Source of the DNA: Xylogone sp. PMI_703
Taxonomy: Eukaryota; Ascomycota; Leotiomycetes
Assembly (NCBI GenBank): GCA_021399445.1
Contig: JAJTUQ010000009.1
Span: 451,501-515,500 of the forward strand
Direction of reading: 5' to 3'
Length of the DNA: 64,000 nt
Shown: positions 1 through 11,988 of the stretch, piece by piece
Layout of the letters: every line of letters starts with the position of its first letter
How positions within the stretch are numbered: the first letter of the stretch is position 1
Program-made: the position numbers and the translations under genes
Notes under the pieces: model-generated
Databases searched by the model: none
Told to the model about the DNA's origin: nothing
The model's input: only the letters and a program-made list of their open reading frames with translations

Positions 1-1830
1 GCTTTTAATGGCTTTCTCTCCTTCTCGGCTGCGTCTCTCAATACCCTTCTCAAAATCTTGCCAGTAGGACTCTTCGGAACAGCCTTCACCCAAGAAATTC
101 CTCCTCTTAACCTCTTGAATGGAGCCACACGTTCCTTAACCCACTCCAATATTTCACCTTTTAGTACATCGCTCTCCTCCACACCGAGGGCAAGGACGAT
201 ATACGCTCGTGGCAGCTCAGTTGCTTGGCTGTCATCATATACACCAATAACAGCGCAATCAACAACTTTTGGATGACCTAACAACAGATCTTCCAGTTCC
301 GCTGGAGCGACCTGGGAACCTTTATACTTGATTAACTCTTTCACTCGATCGGTGATATAAAAATTGTCCGCCTCATCAAAATACCCAATATCACCAGTAC
401 GATAGTATCCATCAGGTGTAAACGCGTCACGAGTTGCAGTAGGATTTTTATAATACCCATGAAAAACATTTGGTCCTTTAATGCAGAGTTCTCCGGCTTG
501 ACCACGTTGTAACTCATTTTCGCCGTCGAGTGATATGACTTTTGCAGACATGTTTGGCATTAATTTTCCGACGGAGCCGGCAGTTGTAGTCACTTCCGAT
601 GCAAGCTAAAATGGTCAAATTAAAATTCGCAGAAATGATGGATATGTAAGGAATTACCTGGTTTGTTACTGCAGGGCTTGCTTCACTCATTCCATAACTC
701 TGGGTAAATGGTAGACCCAGTCTCTTATGCAGAGCGGCAATAATCTCATTAGCTAGTGGCGCTGCAGCACTTCTGAATTCAAGTATCGAACTAAAGTTGT
801 AGCTCTTCACTATAGGTGCTTTTGCGAGGAGTAATGCTACGGGTGGGACGATGAAGGCCCTGGTTATATGATGCTCTTGAATTGCCTCGCAAAACCGCTG
901 GAGGTTGAAGGACTGCATCACTACTACAGGAACACCTTGATAAAAAGGGACGAGTAAAAGTACAAAAAGGCCTAGAAACATTGTTAATAGAGAGCAGCAT
1001 CGACAAAGTGTTTGGAGGGGTGATGGAAGCACTAAATAAAAGGAGTATGTACCATAAATATGATAGAAGGGCAGGAATCCTAGTGTTTTCCCATTTGCAA
1101 GCTCATCGGGGGTCGCACCCAAGATAGCCTCATTCTGACATATATTAGAAACGATATTGTAATGGGTTAGCATCACGCCCTTTGGCTTTCCGCTTGTTCC
1201 GGAAGAATACACCAAAAAGGCCAAATCCTTCTTTGCATCCAGGACAGGCCTGTGGAGCGTCTGATTTTTATCTCTTTCGACCATGTCACTAAAATAACTA
1301 TATCCTTTGCCTTGGTCCTTCCCATCACCAACAAGGATCACATTATGTGCGGGTATGCCGGCCGTTACCGCAGCTTTGGCGGCGTGACCTAAACATGCAT
1401 TATGGATGACGATAGCTTTTGATCCTGCATCTTTTAGCTGTGCTGCTAGCTCTCCTTCAGTCATTACTGGGCTGACTGGGTTTACTATGCCTCCAGCCCA
1501 GTGACAGCCCCATATTATAGGAGCTGTAGTTATGTCGTTCGGCGAGCATATAGTCAAGACATCGCCTTTCTGCCATGCGAAACGAGATTTGAGTTCGCGA
1601 CCAAATGCGGCTGCTAACGATTTAACCTGAGAATAACTGTAGGACTGTTTTGTAGTATCATCAATAAATATTTCTAGTAAATATTAGCATACAGTTTTCC
1701 TAGGTCGCTTTCTTTCGTCTTGCGTTAGACCTTTCTGATCTGAAAACCCCCGATCCCTTCTATTGAAAAGAAACTCCCATAGATCTACCTCCGGGATGTC
1801 GACTGATGTATAAGGTGAGTTGATAGGCAT
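1..1830 (-). CDS. 4-coumarate--CoA ligase-like acyl-CoA synthetase (3' end cut by window edge)
   Basis: ATP-dependent acid:CoA ligase of the ANL superfamily, which makes an acyl-adenylate and then a CoA thioester. Seen: AMP-binding box SSGTSGKPKGVMLTH, motif YGMSEASPAVT, the hinge/C-domain segment YYRTGDIGYFDE, and the late KSPTGKILRR with the catalytic Lys. Exons on the minus strand are 1830-1731, 1673-1053, 971-658 and 605 down to the edge; the introns remove frame breaks and restore family motifs (for example YHIYG|LFVLLLVPF). The first intron has an unusual GTCTAA donor. The start ATG opens MPINSPYTSVDIPEVD, typical of the family. The stop lies outside the window, so a C-terminal peroxisomal signal, common in fungal relatives, cannot be checked. 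The substrate is unknown; aromatic or fatty acids are both possible. Confidence 0.9.
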
Positions 1831-3008
1831 ATTTGACAGTAATTAGATGAAAATTTTGCGTGAAGAAAAAATACAACAAGTAATGGGACATAAAATGGTA
1901 AGGGCGTAGTTATAATTTCTCGAGAAAGCTCTCGATATTTTATTGTAATCAGCACTAACCCCCCGACCATGTTGCATCTCAGTATTAATCTAACACTATA
2001 CTAACCATAATTAGGCATTAGCCATGTAACTATGGGGAACTTGTGGGCAACACGCTAGCTCTTTGACTGTTCCACCTCGGCGCTTGGTGGTCAGAGTGAT
2101 TAGTGAGCCTCAGATCCGAGGAGCTGTGAAAACTAATTGGCGTACCCCATCAACACCCCAGGGATTGGGGAAAGCCGAGCTAAAGTAATCATTACTTTTG
2201 ATGATATTTCTTTCGGGACTCTGGGGTAGACTCTTAATTACCTTGGTTTAGCTGTTCCTCGACTTCGTTAGAGCAGAGCAGATTACTGCCAATCAACATC
2301 CTTCCGTGATTCCAAAGCATGACTTCGGAGTGTAACCCCGATGTTCCATAACATCCGCTAATTAACAATTTTCCCGAAGTAGTAAATCACCGTCCGTATA
2401 GGATAATCATATATTCAATACTTGCCCAAAATTCCGAGACTACTTTTCAAAGCCTATAGAAGTCGCGAAAACTTACCATTTTCAAGATGAACCTATTATG
2501 AGTAGGCTTTTATATAATATAATAGATGATTTACGTCAAAAAGGAGAGTTTGCGCGGCTTTTGTGGGGACCTTTGAGCGGGAATGGTGGTAAGAAGATAC
2601 GATATGCCGACATTGATTGGATCTTAGTCATCTACTCCGCCCCCTTTCTTCAAAAGTTTCGCAAAAAAATGCTCTTTGCTGTTGAGTATGGGCTGAAGAC
2701 TTTGGCATTACTACCTAGTATTCTAGTGCAAGGCTTGCCTGTGTCTCATCAATAGCGAACTTCCTTAGATTGTCATATGTGACTTACATCTTACAGCATC
2801 AGCAAAATTCTTTCTACGATCTCTTACAGGGATTCTATTAATGGATGGCTTTGCAAGTCTGTCTTACCCTATTTTGAAGAATACATTTAGCCATATTCTC
2901 AGTCACTACACACCCAAACTACCCGACTTTACAATATATAATAAATGCTACTAGCAAGGCGGATGAGATGCTACTTATAACGCTACTTTACATGCCCGTA
3001 ATCTCTTC
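1831..3008. other. Intergenic region, no supported gene
   Basis: About 1.2 kb between two genes that both read leftwards, so it should hold the promoter of the CoA ligase and the 3' end of the dehydrogenase. A short open frame near 2498-2755 (85 codons) shows no recognisable motif and no splice partners. Confidence 0.5.
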
Positions 3009-3806
3009 CTACTTTAAAAGCCGCCCTCCTTCAGAGTTTATCATATGTCCAGTAACAAATCTATCTTTCATCAAGTAGAGATATGCCTCCGCAACATCAT
3101 CGGGTCTTCCAACTTCTCCAGTCAGCGTGCCGTCTGCCATATCTCTCAAGAAGATTTCCATTTCATCTGCTGGAATAAGTCTATCAAACAACTCGGTTTT
3201 CACAGCCCCTGGGGAAACCATGTTAACTCTTATGGGCTTTAACTCCACGGCTAAACCCCGCATCATGCCCTCAAGCGCAGCACCATAGGCCGCCATGACT
3301 ACCCATCCAGAACCAGGTTTAATGGAATTGACGCCTCCAGTGAAATTGATTGAACTTGAGGAACTGATATTCATATATGCAGGGGCGTGCTTTGCTACCA
3401 TTAATGCTCCCAAGAAGCGTACATTACCACGTTCCTGGATTTCCCCAAGCGTAGTATCCTTCAACGGTTTGACACTAAAGCTATCACCAGCAGTAAAGAT
3501 GATATGATCCAGCTTGGATTGTCTTTGCGTTGTAGCTAATTCGAGTAAGTTCATCACACTATTTTCGACAGCATCAGGCTGAGAAAGATCACAGGTGTAT
3601 CCATTGCAACGATCGGCACCAAGCGCATTTGTTTGTATCAGGCGTTGCAAGGCGTCGTCGAGCCTCTTCTGGTTAGAGCTCGCTACTGTTACTATTGCTC
3701 CTTGTTCTAGAGCACCTTGGGCAACAGAAAATCCGATACCAGAGGATCCTCCCAAGATTAGCACACGTTTGCTAGTCAGTTTGGACATGAAGTGTCCTGA
3801 GGCCAT
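3009..3806 (-). CDS. Short-chain dehydrogenase/reductase-like protein lacking the catalytic Lys
   Basis: Single-exon protein of 265 residues with the Rossmann cofactor motif GGSSGIG near residue 19 and the SDR C-terminal segment RVNMVSPGAVKTELF. NAD(P)-dependent reduction or oxidation is the family role. The active-site block reads SGWVVMAAYGAALEGMMRG: Ser and Tyr are present, but the YxxxK lysine is replaced by Leu. As far as I recall, a fungal SDR subgroup often found in metabolite clusters shares this, so it may be a genuine subgroup trait. The ATG at 3806 gives MASGHFMSK; an in-frame ATG six codons later would also leave the fold intact. It sits between the CoA ligase and a short Zn2Cys6 gene. 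The substrate is unknown. Confidence 0.88.
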   Translation of the reverse strand: MASGHFMSKLTSKRVLILGGSSGIGFSVAQGALEQGAIVTVASSNQKRLDDALQRLIQTNALGADRCNGYTCDLSQPDAVENSVMNLLELATTQRQSKLDHIIFTAGDSFSVKPLKDTTLGEIQERGNVRFLGALMVAKHAPAYMNISSSSSINFTGGVNSIKPGSGWVVMAAYGAALEGMMRGLAVELKPIRVNMVSPGAVKTELFDRLIPADEMEIFLRDMADGTLTGEVGRPDDVAEAYLYLMKDRFVTGHMINSEGGRLLK

Positions 3807-4195
3807 CCTTGCGGAAGTGGAAGAAAACTATGACTTATATTGAAATAATTTAGGATGCTTTGTGTAATGATTTCCTACGGATTTTCTTTATCCTAACTGA
3901 AGAATGAAGGACAGAAATCAATGGACAATGTGCTCAAATGGCAAAAAACTTATCTCAAATTTATATTACTTCAGACCTTCAGACATCTTAAATTGCTCCG
4001 GTTTGGTGCCAAGCCCGAAATCCCTGTTCACCACTACTCTAGAAACGTATCACTATCTTTCGGGTCCTCCATGACAAAACTGCACTTGTAACAGTATATC
4101 ACACATCAATTACAATCAAAATACCCACAAAAGGTCAACGTCTCATCAAGTCAATAACTACAAGGAAAGTTTTCGGGACACACGCCCCGCCCGCT
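3807..4195. promoter_or_regulatory. Divergent intergenic region (SDR / Zn2Cys6)
   Basis: 389 bp separating two divergent starts, presumably both promoters. No specific binding motif stands out. Confidence 0.4.
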
Positions 4196-4767
4196 ATGCC
4201 TGATCGACCAAGTGCAGGGATTTCGGGGATTGTTAAGGCCCCATCATCACGTCGGAAACAAGCATGCTTAGCCTGCCGAGCACGAAAGAAAAAGTGCGAT
4301 GTGAGTTGAGCTACAATTTGTTGAGACACTACCATCTTTCAAGAGAGCACAGCAATTCGAGATGAGCCAAAATACAACGTGCTAATCTCATTGCATAGGG
4401 AAGGCAGCCAGCTTGCATTGAATGTTCAAAATGGAATATGCCTTGCTCATACAACAGTCCCTCAATTAGAGGCCAACAAAATTCCACCATTATTCCTCCG
4501 ACTAGCCGTCCCGGACACACGCTTCCTGGTAGTCAATCGACGAGGAGGATGATCAGTTCCTTTGAGACGCCATGGCAGCTCCGTAGTCCTGGAATCACAT
4601 TCTTTCCGGACCCCAAGGATATGACAAGACCCTGGAAACCTCCACCTGGGTATCCCTCTAGATCATCAGACCCTCTCTCTCTGGCGCCTCCAACGTGGGA
4701 GGAGTTATCTGGGAAGAGAGATCCTAGTGCGGATGTGAATATAAGTAGCAGCACCAATACAGCTTGA
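4196..4767 (+). CDS. Short orphan Zn2Cys6 DNA-binding protein (157 aa)
   Basis: Two exons, 4196-4300 and 4399-4767 (intron GTGAGT...CATAG, phase 0). The splice completes a perfect binuclear zinc cluster: CLACRARKKKC followed by DGRQPACIECSKWNMPC, spacing CX2CX6CX6CX2CX6C. The rest is Pro/Ser-rich and ends at a stop after 157 residues. No fungal_trans middle region follows, although family members are usually 500-900 aa. It may be a truncated regulator, a stand-alone DNA-binding protein, or a gene whose further exons have decayed; I see no good donor that bypasses the stop. Its position beside the SDR and CoA ligase would fit a local pathway regulator. Confidence 0.7.
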
Positions 4768-5359
4768 CTTGCTCAAGCTGTGGTATACTCTTCCTGGAAA
4801 GATTCTTATTACATGCCAACTCTAAGTTATGGTGGTGTATTCGGCGACTACAGTTGACGGGTTATAGCGTAAATTCATGTGAGTATAACTTAGATATACT
4901 GATCAAGGAGAAAGTTTTTGCAATACTCCAACCTTATTTGCTTTATGTAGAAACCCAAAACCCAAATGGTAACCTTTCTATAAATAGATTTTGATTCGGT
5001 GCGATGATTACCGGATTAGGTATTCTATGTCGATGCAAAGTTCTATGCAAACCGGGCTTATCTCTTCTGATGTATGATATTTTGGTGATTGCCAAGTAGG
5101 ATGATTATAGATATTAGCATTTAAGATGTTCCACGGAAATTAAGATAGAGGAGGCAGCCTTATAGGGCGGAGGGCTGTGGGACATGAGGCTCTACCGTAG
5201 GGTACGGGCCGAAAGCCTGTTACTGTACATGTGCGTCTCAGATGGCGCAATATTCCGGCTCATCTTATCCTAGATCCTACCATCTGAAATCTTCTGTGCT
5301 ACTTTTCTTCGAGTTCTTCCTTTATTCTTGTTCTTGACGTTACGAGGTTGTTATTTACC
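4768..5359. other. Intergenic region
   Basis: About 590 bp. It may include decayed 3' sequence of the short Zn2Cys6 gene and the promoter of the membrane glycoprotein. No motif is recognisable on either strand. Confidence 0.4.
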
Positions 5360-7254
5360 ATGGCCCAACATGCTGATGAACATATCACGTACTCTCGACT
5401 TATCCATAGCGATACCGACCCTTCTCTCACAAAAGAGACAATTCCTGAGCAAGAAATTTACGGTTCCTTAACACCCAATGTATCGCCACCAGGCGGGGGG
5501 ATCAAGCAAAGAATACGGTCACGAAACATTCATTGGAAGGCTCCAAGCATCATGATCGGATCACTGATAATGGGTGTTATTTTCGCGGTGATTCAACATG
5601 TTGTTTTCGAGCACTATAATGGTCGAATCGTATCCAGCGAGACAGAACAGACGTGGATTGGGCGAGTTGGAACTGGCTTGGCTTTTGCTGTCAAGGCTCT
5701 GCTTACAACGGCTACTGCAGTTGCCTATATTCAGGTGCTTATGATGTCTGTCCGGCGCCGACCCACAACTGTTGGCTCGCTGGATGCAATGTATGGCATA
5801 TTGGATGATCCGTGGGACTTCCTTCACGTACAGACGTGGATCACTCATCCTCTGTTGATAGTTATGTCTGGAATTACATGGTAAGAATCAGGTCATCCGA
5901 TCAAAACAAGTCTCCGTTTCAATTACTCAATTACTGTCAGGTTACTTCCTTTGGCCTCGATTGTTTCACCGTCCGCTCTCTCACCCACATCTACCTTACA
6001 AGGTCGATCCGAGATGGTCCAGGTTCCACAACTTGACTTTGCTAGTTTCAACAAATATGCAAACACTGAAGCTAACGACGAAGAAACTTTCCAAAGTGCT
6101 GGCATTCTAGTCTCACGGGTAGCTCGTGCTAGTGCTACGCAAGGAGAAATCTTGTCTATTTCTGCTCCGTTTCCTAATTCCTCGTACGCACTAGATTTCT
6201 ACGGACCTGGTCTTAGCTGCCAAAACGTGAGTTCGAGTGAGGAACAAGCATGGCTTTTCAACCACACAGCATCATCAGGAGGCAATGCGCCATTTATATA
6301 TATCTCGTGGGCTGGGGCAAACTTCAATGACAGCTCTTCCACTGCTCCTCTCGATTATGAGTCAGATGATAGCTCCAAGATTTACGTCGTTCTCCAAGAC
6401 TTTGCAAATAGTACATTTGAAGTCACGCAATGCGCATTGATGAATGTATCGTATTCTGTCGACTTTGAGTTTCAGTCTAATATCCAAACTCTCACAATAA
6501 ATAAGGAATTCATGAATGGGGTACCCACAAATGAATCTACAGTCAATATGACGGCAGAAGAAGTGGCGTATCAATCGCTGATGTACATCTCCAACCAGTT
6601 ATTATTAGGGAGCATTGAAGAGAGTCCAATTGGAGGGCTCGTATTCAGCGACGGCATATCGGTCCAGCTTACCGATCTAGGGATTATGAGTCCCTTGTGT
6701 GAGAGTCTTGCCTCAGAACCCAGCGGGGAAGGAAATTATCAATACTTTGGTGACTGTCAAGATTCCTCTTTTCCTGCAGCAATAGAAGAACTCTTCCAGA
6801 ATATGACCATTAGTCTCCTCAGTAACCAGAATTTCCAGTAAGTTAGAAGCCGAAAAGTAGACGTCGAGAATAACACTAAACAACTTCTAGGTTGAACTCA
6901 TCAGCCGCTAAATTTACCCAAACCGAGGTATTAGAATCACAGTTAGTGTACAGATATAACAAATTAGACCTCTGGGCACCATATGGAACGGCCATTGCAT
7001 GCACTATTGTCTGCGTTATACTTGGTGGTTACGCTCTTCTCGAGTCCGGACTTTCTTACTCAAACAGCTTCTCAGCAATTGTCCTTGCTACAAGAGATAA
7101 GAGCTTCGATGAAATGGTGCCTATTGATAATCTGGGAGGGCAGGATCCTTTACCAAAGGACGTGGCTAGGACCAAGGTCATATATGTTCGGGACACGGGA
7201 GAAGGTTCAGGGTATCGAGTACAAGCTACGAATCCAAGGTCCGCGATATCGTAA
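5360..7254 (+). CDS. Polytopic membrane glycoprotein of a fungal-specific family
   Basis: Three exons (5360-5880, 5941-6837, 6891-7254) give 593 residues. The layout is an acidic cytosolic N-terminus, membrane segments at about 61-84, 105-130 and 160-180, a long hydrophilic region with many N-glycosylation sequons (NSS, NHT, NST, NMT), a membrane segment at about 503-522 and a cytosolic tail. This matches a family often labelled formylmethionine-deformylase-like or DUF3176-like in fungal genomes; I see no deformylase motif, so I make no enzymatic claim. Both introns have consensus GTAAG donors and restore continuous frame (ITW|LLPLASIV; NFQ|LNSSAA). It probably sits in the plasma membrane. 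It is convergent with the oxoprolinase, with 222 bp between the stops. Confidence 0.85.
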
Positions 7255-7476
7255 ACCACACAGACGGTAGAGTTGTGTCTTGAGAATGGGATTAATTATA
7301 TAGATATCTAATCATGATATTTCTGGATTTTAAGAGCTTCCTCTTAATCTGTTTGCGGAACACATCCTCAATCTAGAAGTCTCCATTTCAAGATATTGCC
7401 ACTCTGCAGCCTTGCTGTTACGGCTCCGCATGCATATTCTCCGTTCCATAGTATAATCGGATAGAGAACTGAAAGA

Positions 7477-10400
7477 TTATACTAAAAATTCCTCCGTCGA
7501 TTCAATTACAGGTTTGCGATTCGGTGAAACGCCATATCCACCACCTCCAGGGGTATTGATTATAATACGGTCCCCAGTGTTCATCATCATGGATGCTTTC
7601 CCACCAACGGAGATTCTTCTCTCAGAACCGTCAGTCGGATCGCGACGGACCCAGATGTTGACTCCAAGTTGTCCGTTATCACCACCAGCCATGCCATATG
7701 GCGGAATGACACGTCTTTCAGACAGAATGCTGACTTGAAGAGGTCGTAACACTTGAATGTCACGAACGCAACCATCTCCTCCATAGTTCCTGCCTGCCCC
7801 TCCACTACCCTTCCTGATGGAAAACTCCCGGAGTAATACAGGATAGCGCTTCTCTAGGGTCTCAGGATCTGTCATCCGAGTATTGGTAGAGCCAGTGTGT
7901 ACCCCGGACTGTCCTTCCCAGTTTGCTCCAGCACCTGCTCCGCCGGCAATTGTTTCATAATAGCCAAACCCTTTGGTCACTACCCCAGTGTCTTTATTTT
8001 TGCCTCCGTATCCGAATGTTAAGTTATTGCATGTTCCTTGACTGGCGCCTGCGACGCGGAACGCCTTGAGAATAACGTCAATAATTCTCTGTGATGTCTC
8101 CACATTTGATCCTGCCGTTGCAGCCTTCACACTAGGAGAAAGGATAGAGTTCGGTGGGCATGTGACCTTGATGGGAGTCAAACACCCTTGATTCAGAGGA
8201 ATATCCGACGATATCATCGACCGAAGACAGTACATAATACTACTGTACATGACAGCCGGAGGACTATTCAGGTTATTAAGTGCTTCAGGCCCAGTTCCAC
8301 TGAAGTCGAAGTGCGCCGAACCATCTTCGGGGTCGATAATGATTTTAAGAGCTAGTGGAGTTCCGTCATCCATATAGTCAATGGCTTCTAAGGCTTGGCC
8401 TTGGAATCGACGGCTGAAATCTTTTAGGAGGACTCTTACAACTTCGTCTGCATTCTTTTGTACAGCATGCATGTATAAATCCACAACTGGCCAACTGTAT
8501 TCTCGAACCAGGCTCTGAATTAGGTAGATCCCGCGGTTGTTTGAGGCAATACCCGCTTTGAGGTCGGAGATGTTGTCGTTCAATGTGCGTGTTCCGCTAC
8601 AACCAGGATATCTAGCGGGAGTCTCGTATAAATGGTAGATAAGGCCTTCTTCATCGAAAACACCTTCTTTAACCATCTTAAATGATTCAATAGCAGCCCC
8701 TTCTTGCCAAAGCTCAGTTGAATTCGGAGGCATACTTCCGACCGCAATGCCACCAATATCAGCATGATGACCACGATTGGCAACAAAGAACAGAATTTTG
8801 GTAGGGTCATTCTCATCGAAGACTGGTGTGGTAACTGTCAAGTCTGGAAGATGGGTTCCCCCAGCAATTGGATGATTTGAAAGAATGACATCTCCGGGTT
8901 TGAGTTCTCCCTTCGCATATTTTTGTGCTTGATATGCAATTGCATAACTCATCGACCCAAGATGAGCAGGGATGTGTGGAGCGTTAGCAACAAGGCGGCC
9001 ATCTGACGAAAAGATGGCACAACTGTAGTCTAGGCGCTCTTTGATGTTGGTTGAAGTGGACGTCTTGCGAAGGATCTCTCCCATCTGCTCAGCCACGCTC
9101 ATGAAACGATGGCTGAATACAGACAAATGAATTGGATCCACTTCATCTGCAGATACCTTCTTGATTTCGGCATCTAAGACCTCAAGAACGACGTGATCTT
9201 CTAGTACTGAAGCTTCACTAGCGGGGTCGACAACGATGGTCTGGGTTTCGTCAATAATCATGGCAGGACCAAGAATAACGCTTCCTTTAGGAACATCCTT
9301 GAGATGAAAAACACGTGCGTCAACCCAACCTTCCTTCTCAAAATATACTTTGCGAATCAGGGTTGTTTTTAAGTCTGGATTTGGTAATCGACCAATGTCC
9401 TTTAGCTGCTTGAAAGGACTCTTAACCTTGACTTCCATGGCTTTGCCCGTTGAACGCACACGAATGTCATCTACTAAGATATCCCGCACTTGAGTAAAGC
9501 CAAATTGCCTATGGTGACTTGAGATAAACCCTTTAGTGAAATCGCCGGCAGCATCAGACTCCGAAATCATAAGTGATGTATCGCTACCGCGGTAACGCAT
9601 ATTCAGAAACACTTCATGTTGAATCTGATTCGATTCGAATCCTTCTCCAACCAGTTTCTCTGTAGCACGTACTTTCAGTGCCTCAGCTCGTTTCTGAATA
9701 CGAACAGCAGATTGTTCATTATAAACCGAAGAATCGGGCTCTTGCAACTCCACGACAACGTCAGCTAAAGCCATGCCGTATGCAGACAAGATACTCGAGA
9801 AGCGATGAATCAGAACGCGCTTGATACCTAGATCGCGAGCCATAGCAGTTGCATGCTGACCACCCGCACCCCCGAAGCAAACGAGGTTATGTGCAGCAGT
9901 CTCAAATCCCCGACCTTCGCTCAGTGCCCGAATAGGACGCGTCATTGAAGCATTTGCCACGAGCAAAAATCCCATGGCAACCTGCTCCGGTGTGAGGACT
10001 TCCGATCCTTTCTTTTCCTCATTCACTGTCTTGGTCAGCGCCTGGAATTTTTCCTTGACAATGTCTATATCCAAAGGTTTTGCGAAATAGTCTGGCAGAA
10101 TTCGTCCCAGGAAGAAATTAGCATCGGTGATCGTCAATGGCCCGCCATTGCCGTAGCATGCAGGCCCAGGATAGGCTCCCGCTGATTCTGGTCCTGCTGC
10201 AAACATACCATTCCTCCAGAATAGCATGGAGCCACCACCCGCGGCAACAGTATGCACATCTAACTGGGGGCTTTGCAAAGCCACTTGGGAGACGGTTGTC
10301 TCGAAAATGTGTTCAAAGGAACCACTGTATCTGGATACGTCGGTACTTGTACCTCCCATATCGAAGCCCAGAACCGGTGTTCCTTCCTCTTCATCGTAAC

Positions 10401-11477
10401 ATGTTTTAGCACAACCAATTACTCCAGCAGCTGGGCCTGAGAGAATGGCACGTAATCCTGTAAACCTCGACAGGGACGTCAGACCACCATCTGACTGGCA
10501 CAGAAGTAGCTTTTTAGCATTATGATCTTCAAGTCTCCCTTTGAATCCGTTGCGGAACCCTTCTAAATATTGTGTGATGACGGGTGACAGATATGCGTCT
10601 GCTGTGGCAGATTGCGCTCGCGGTACGATACGGATCATGGGCTGCAATTCAGACGAGACCGATACCTTAAAGCCCATACTACGGGCAATAGCGGCAACAG
10701 CGGTCTCATGCCATGGGTACGTAAATGAATGGAGAAAAGCAATTGCTAAGGTGCGATAACCGTCGTCCCACAGCGATTGAAGATCTATGCGAACCTGATC
10801 TAAATCAGGCTTCTGTATAATGCGGATGGCTTCACCAGTAAGGCCCTCCGCCAGCAACGGATCCGCTTTGATATCAAGTTGTTGCGGTTCAGGGTCCTCC
10901 GAAAAGCCCTCAATCGTAACCCTCTCATCTACTTCAAGGACTTTTTCATACAGTCGATCCAATTTTGAGACTGAAAGGTCGAAAATATTGGGTCGTGACT
11001 GGTTGCCAATAGTCAACAAATCTCGGAAACCCTTGGTGATGACAAGGGCTACCCGTTCGCCTTTCCGCTCCAAGAGAGCGCTTGTTTTGATCAGCATCTC
11101 AAGGTCATAAAGCTATTCAATTGAATATATTTTAGGAGCGGAAACGAACTTATACGCACTTTGTAGCTACTGTTGTTCCCATTCGGATCGATTCGACGGA
11201 AGTGATATCTAATGGAGTGCCGCGTGGGATCTTTTCCCCGCTGGATATCTCCAAGATCTGTCGGATACCTTCGATCGGCGCATCTTCATACTCCCTGGGA
11301 TTTTGAGACAGGAGCTTGAATATCAGGTCGTCTTCGCGGCCTGGAATACTTGCCCAACTGGCCCATTGTCAGTAATATATCCGCGTATGAGAAATCGTCA
11401 TTTGTAAAGACGCACAAGTCGCAAAACGTCCCTCCTCGGTCAATAGCAATCCTAATACCCCTCGTTGCTGCCGGCAT
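7477..11477 (-). CDS. OXP1: 5-oxoprolinase (ATP-hydrolysing), HydA-HydB fusion
   Basis: Opens the lactam ring of 5-oxo-L-proline to glutamate at the cost of ATP; a cytosolic enzyme of the gamma-glutamyl cycle and of oxoproline catabolism. 1287 residues, full length for the eukaryotic enzyme. An N-terminal hydantoinase-A segment ([18 protein letters not shown], then [14 protein letters not shown]) is followed by a hydantoinase-B half from about residue 700. Exons: 11477-11416, 11357-11160, 11080-7477. The introns were chosen by conserved joins: [12 protein letters not shown], and [20 protein letters not shown], the latter using an AAG acceptor with a GCTGAT branch just upstream. Its start faces that of a Zn2Cys6 activator across 511 bp, and an MFS carrier and a DUF1445 protein lie further on, suggesting a catabolic cluster. 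A hydantoinase role is less likely given the fused architecture. Confidence 0.95.
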
Positions 11478-11988
11478 GATTAATGGATCATGTGATGCGT
11501 GCGAATAGAGAAAGATGTTTTATGAGCTATTAGAGAGAAACAGAAGCAGAAATACTCTAGAAACACGTAACTTGGGAGGAAATTGTCGTAGAGTGGGCTC
11601 TAAAGCAGAACGTTATATAATTTCGAGATTTTTGGATGAATAATAACATCGGTCCAATCATAGCAATGATCCATTGACTCGTGGGAATTCTTACTCTTGT
11701 TATTAACAATAATAATCCTATAGCCCACTGTCGATGAAATTCGGTCTTTATTGTTCTCATTGCCGGTAGTAGGCGGATGGCTTGTTTCGATGGTTGGCGA
11801 ATACTCGATTAGGACATCTAAGGATGGGGTCATTAATGCGGGGAGCTGGAGTTCTGGAGTCATTTGCCGAACGACTCGGCCGCGATAACGATCTGACCGA
11901 ACAGTGGATTCAACCTCCTTTTAATCATATTCGTCCAAATCACGTTCCATCGCGGAGAAATCACTGGGGCCAGATTCGACCGAAGAAG
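11478..11988. promoter_or_regulatory. Divergent promoter region of 5-oxoprolinase and Zn2Cys6 activator
   Basis: 511 bp between divergent starts. If the upstream in-frame ATG at 11824 is used for the regulator, the region shrinks to 346 bp. A GATAA core occurs near 11883, compatible with nitrogen (GATA-factor) control, but such cores are common by chance. Confidence 0.45.

Noticed and set aside
2498..2755. 85-codon plus-strand frame
   Set aside because: No domain, no conserved signature, isolated in a non-coding stretch.
7514..11110. Plus-strand frames within the 5-oxoprolinase gene
   Set aside because: Shadows of the highly conserved coding strand; no independent support.
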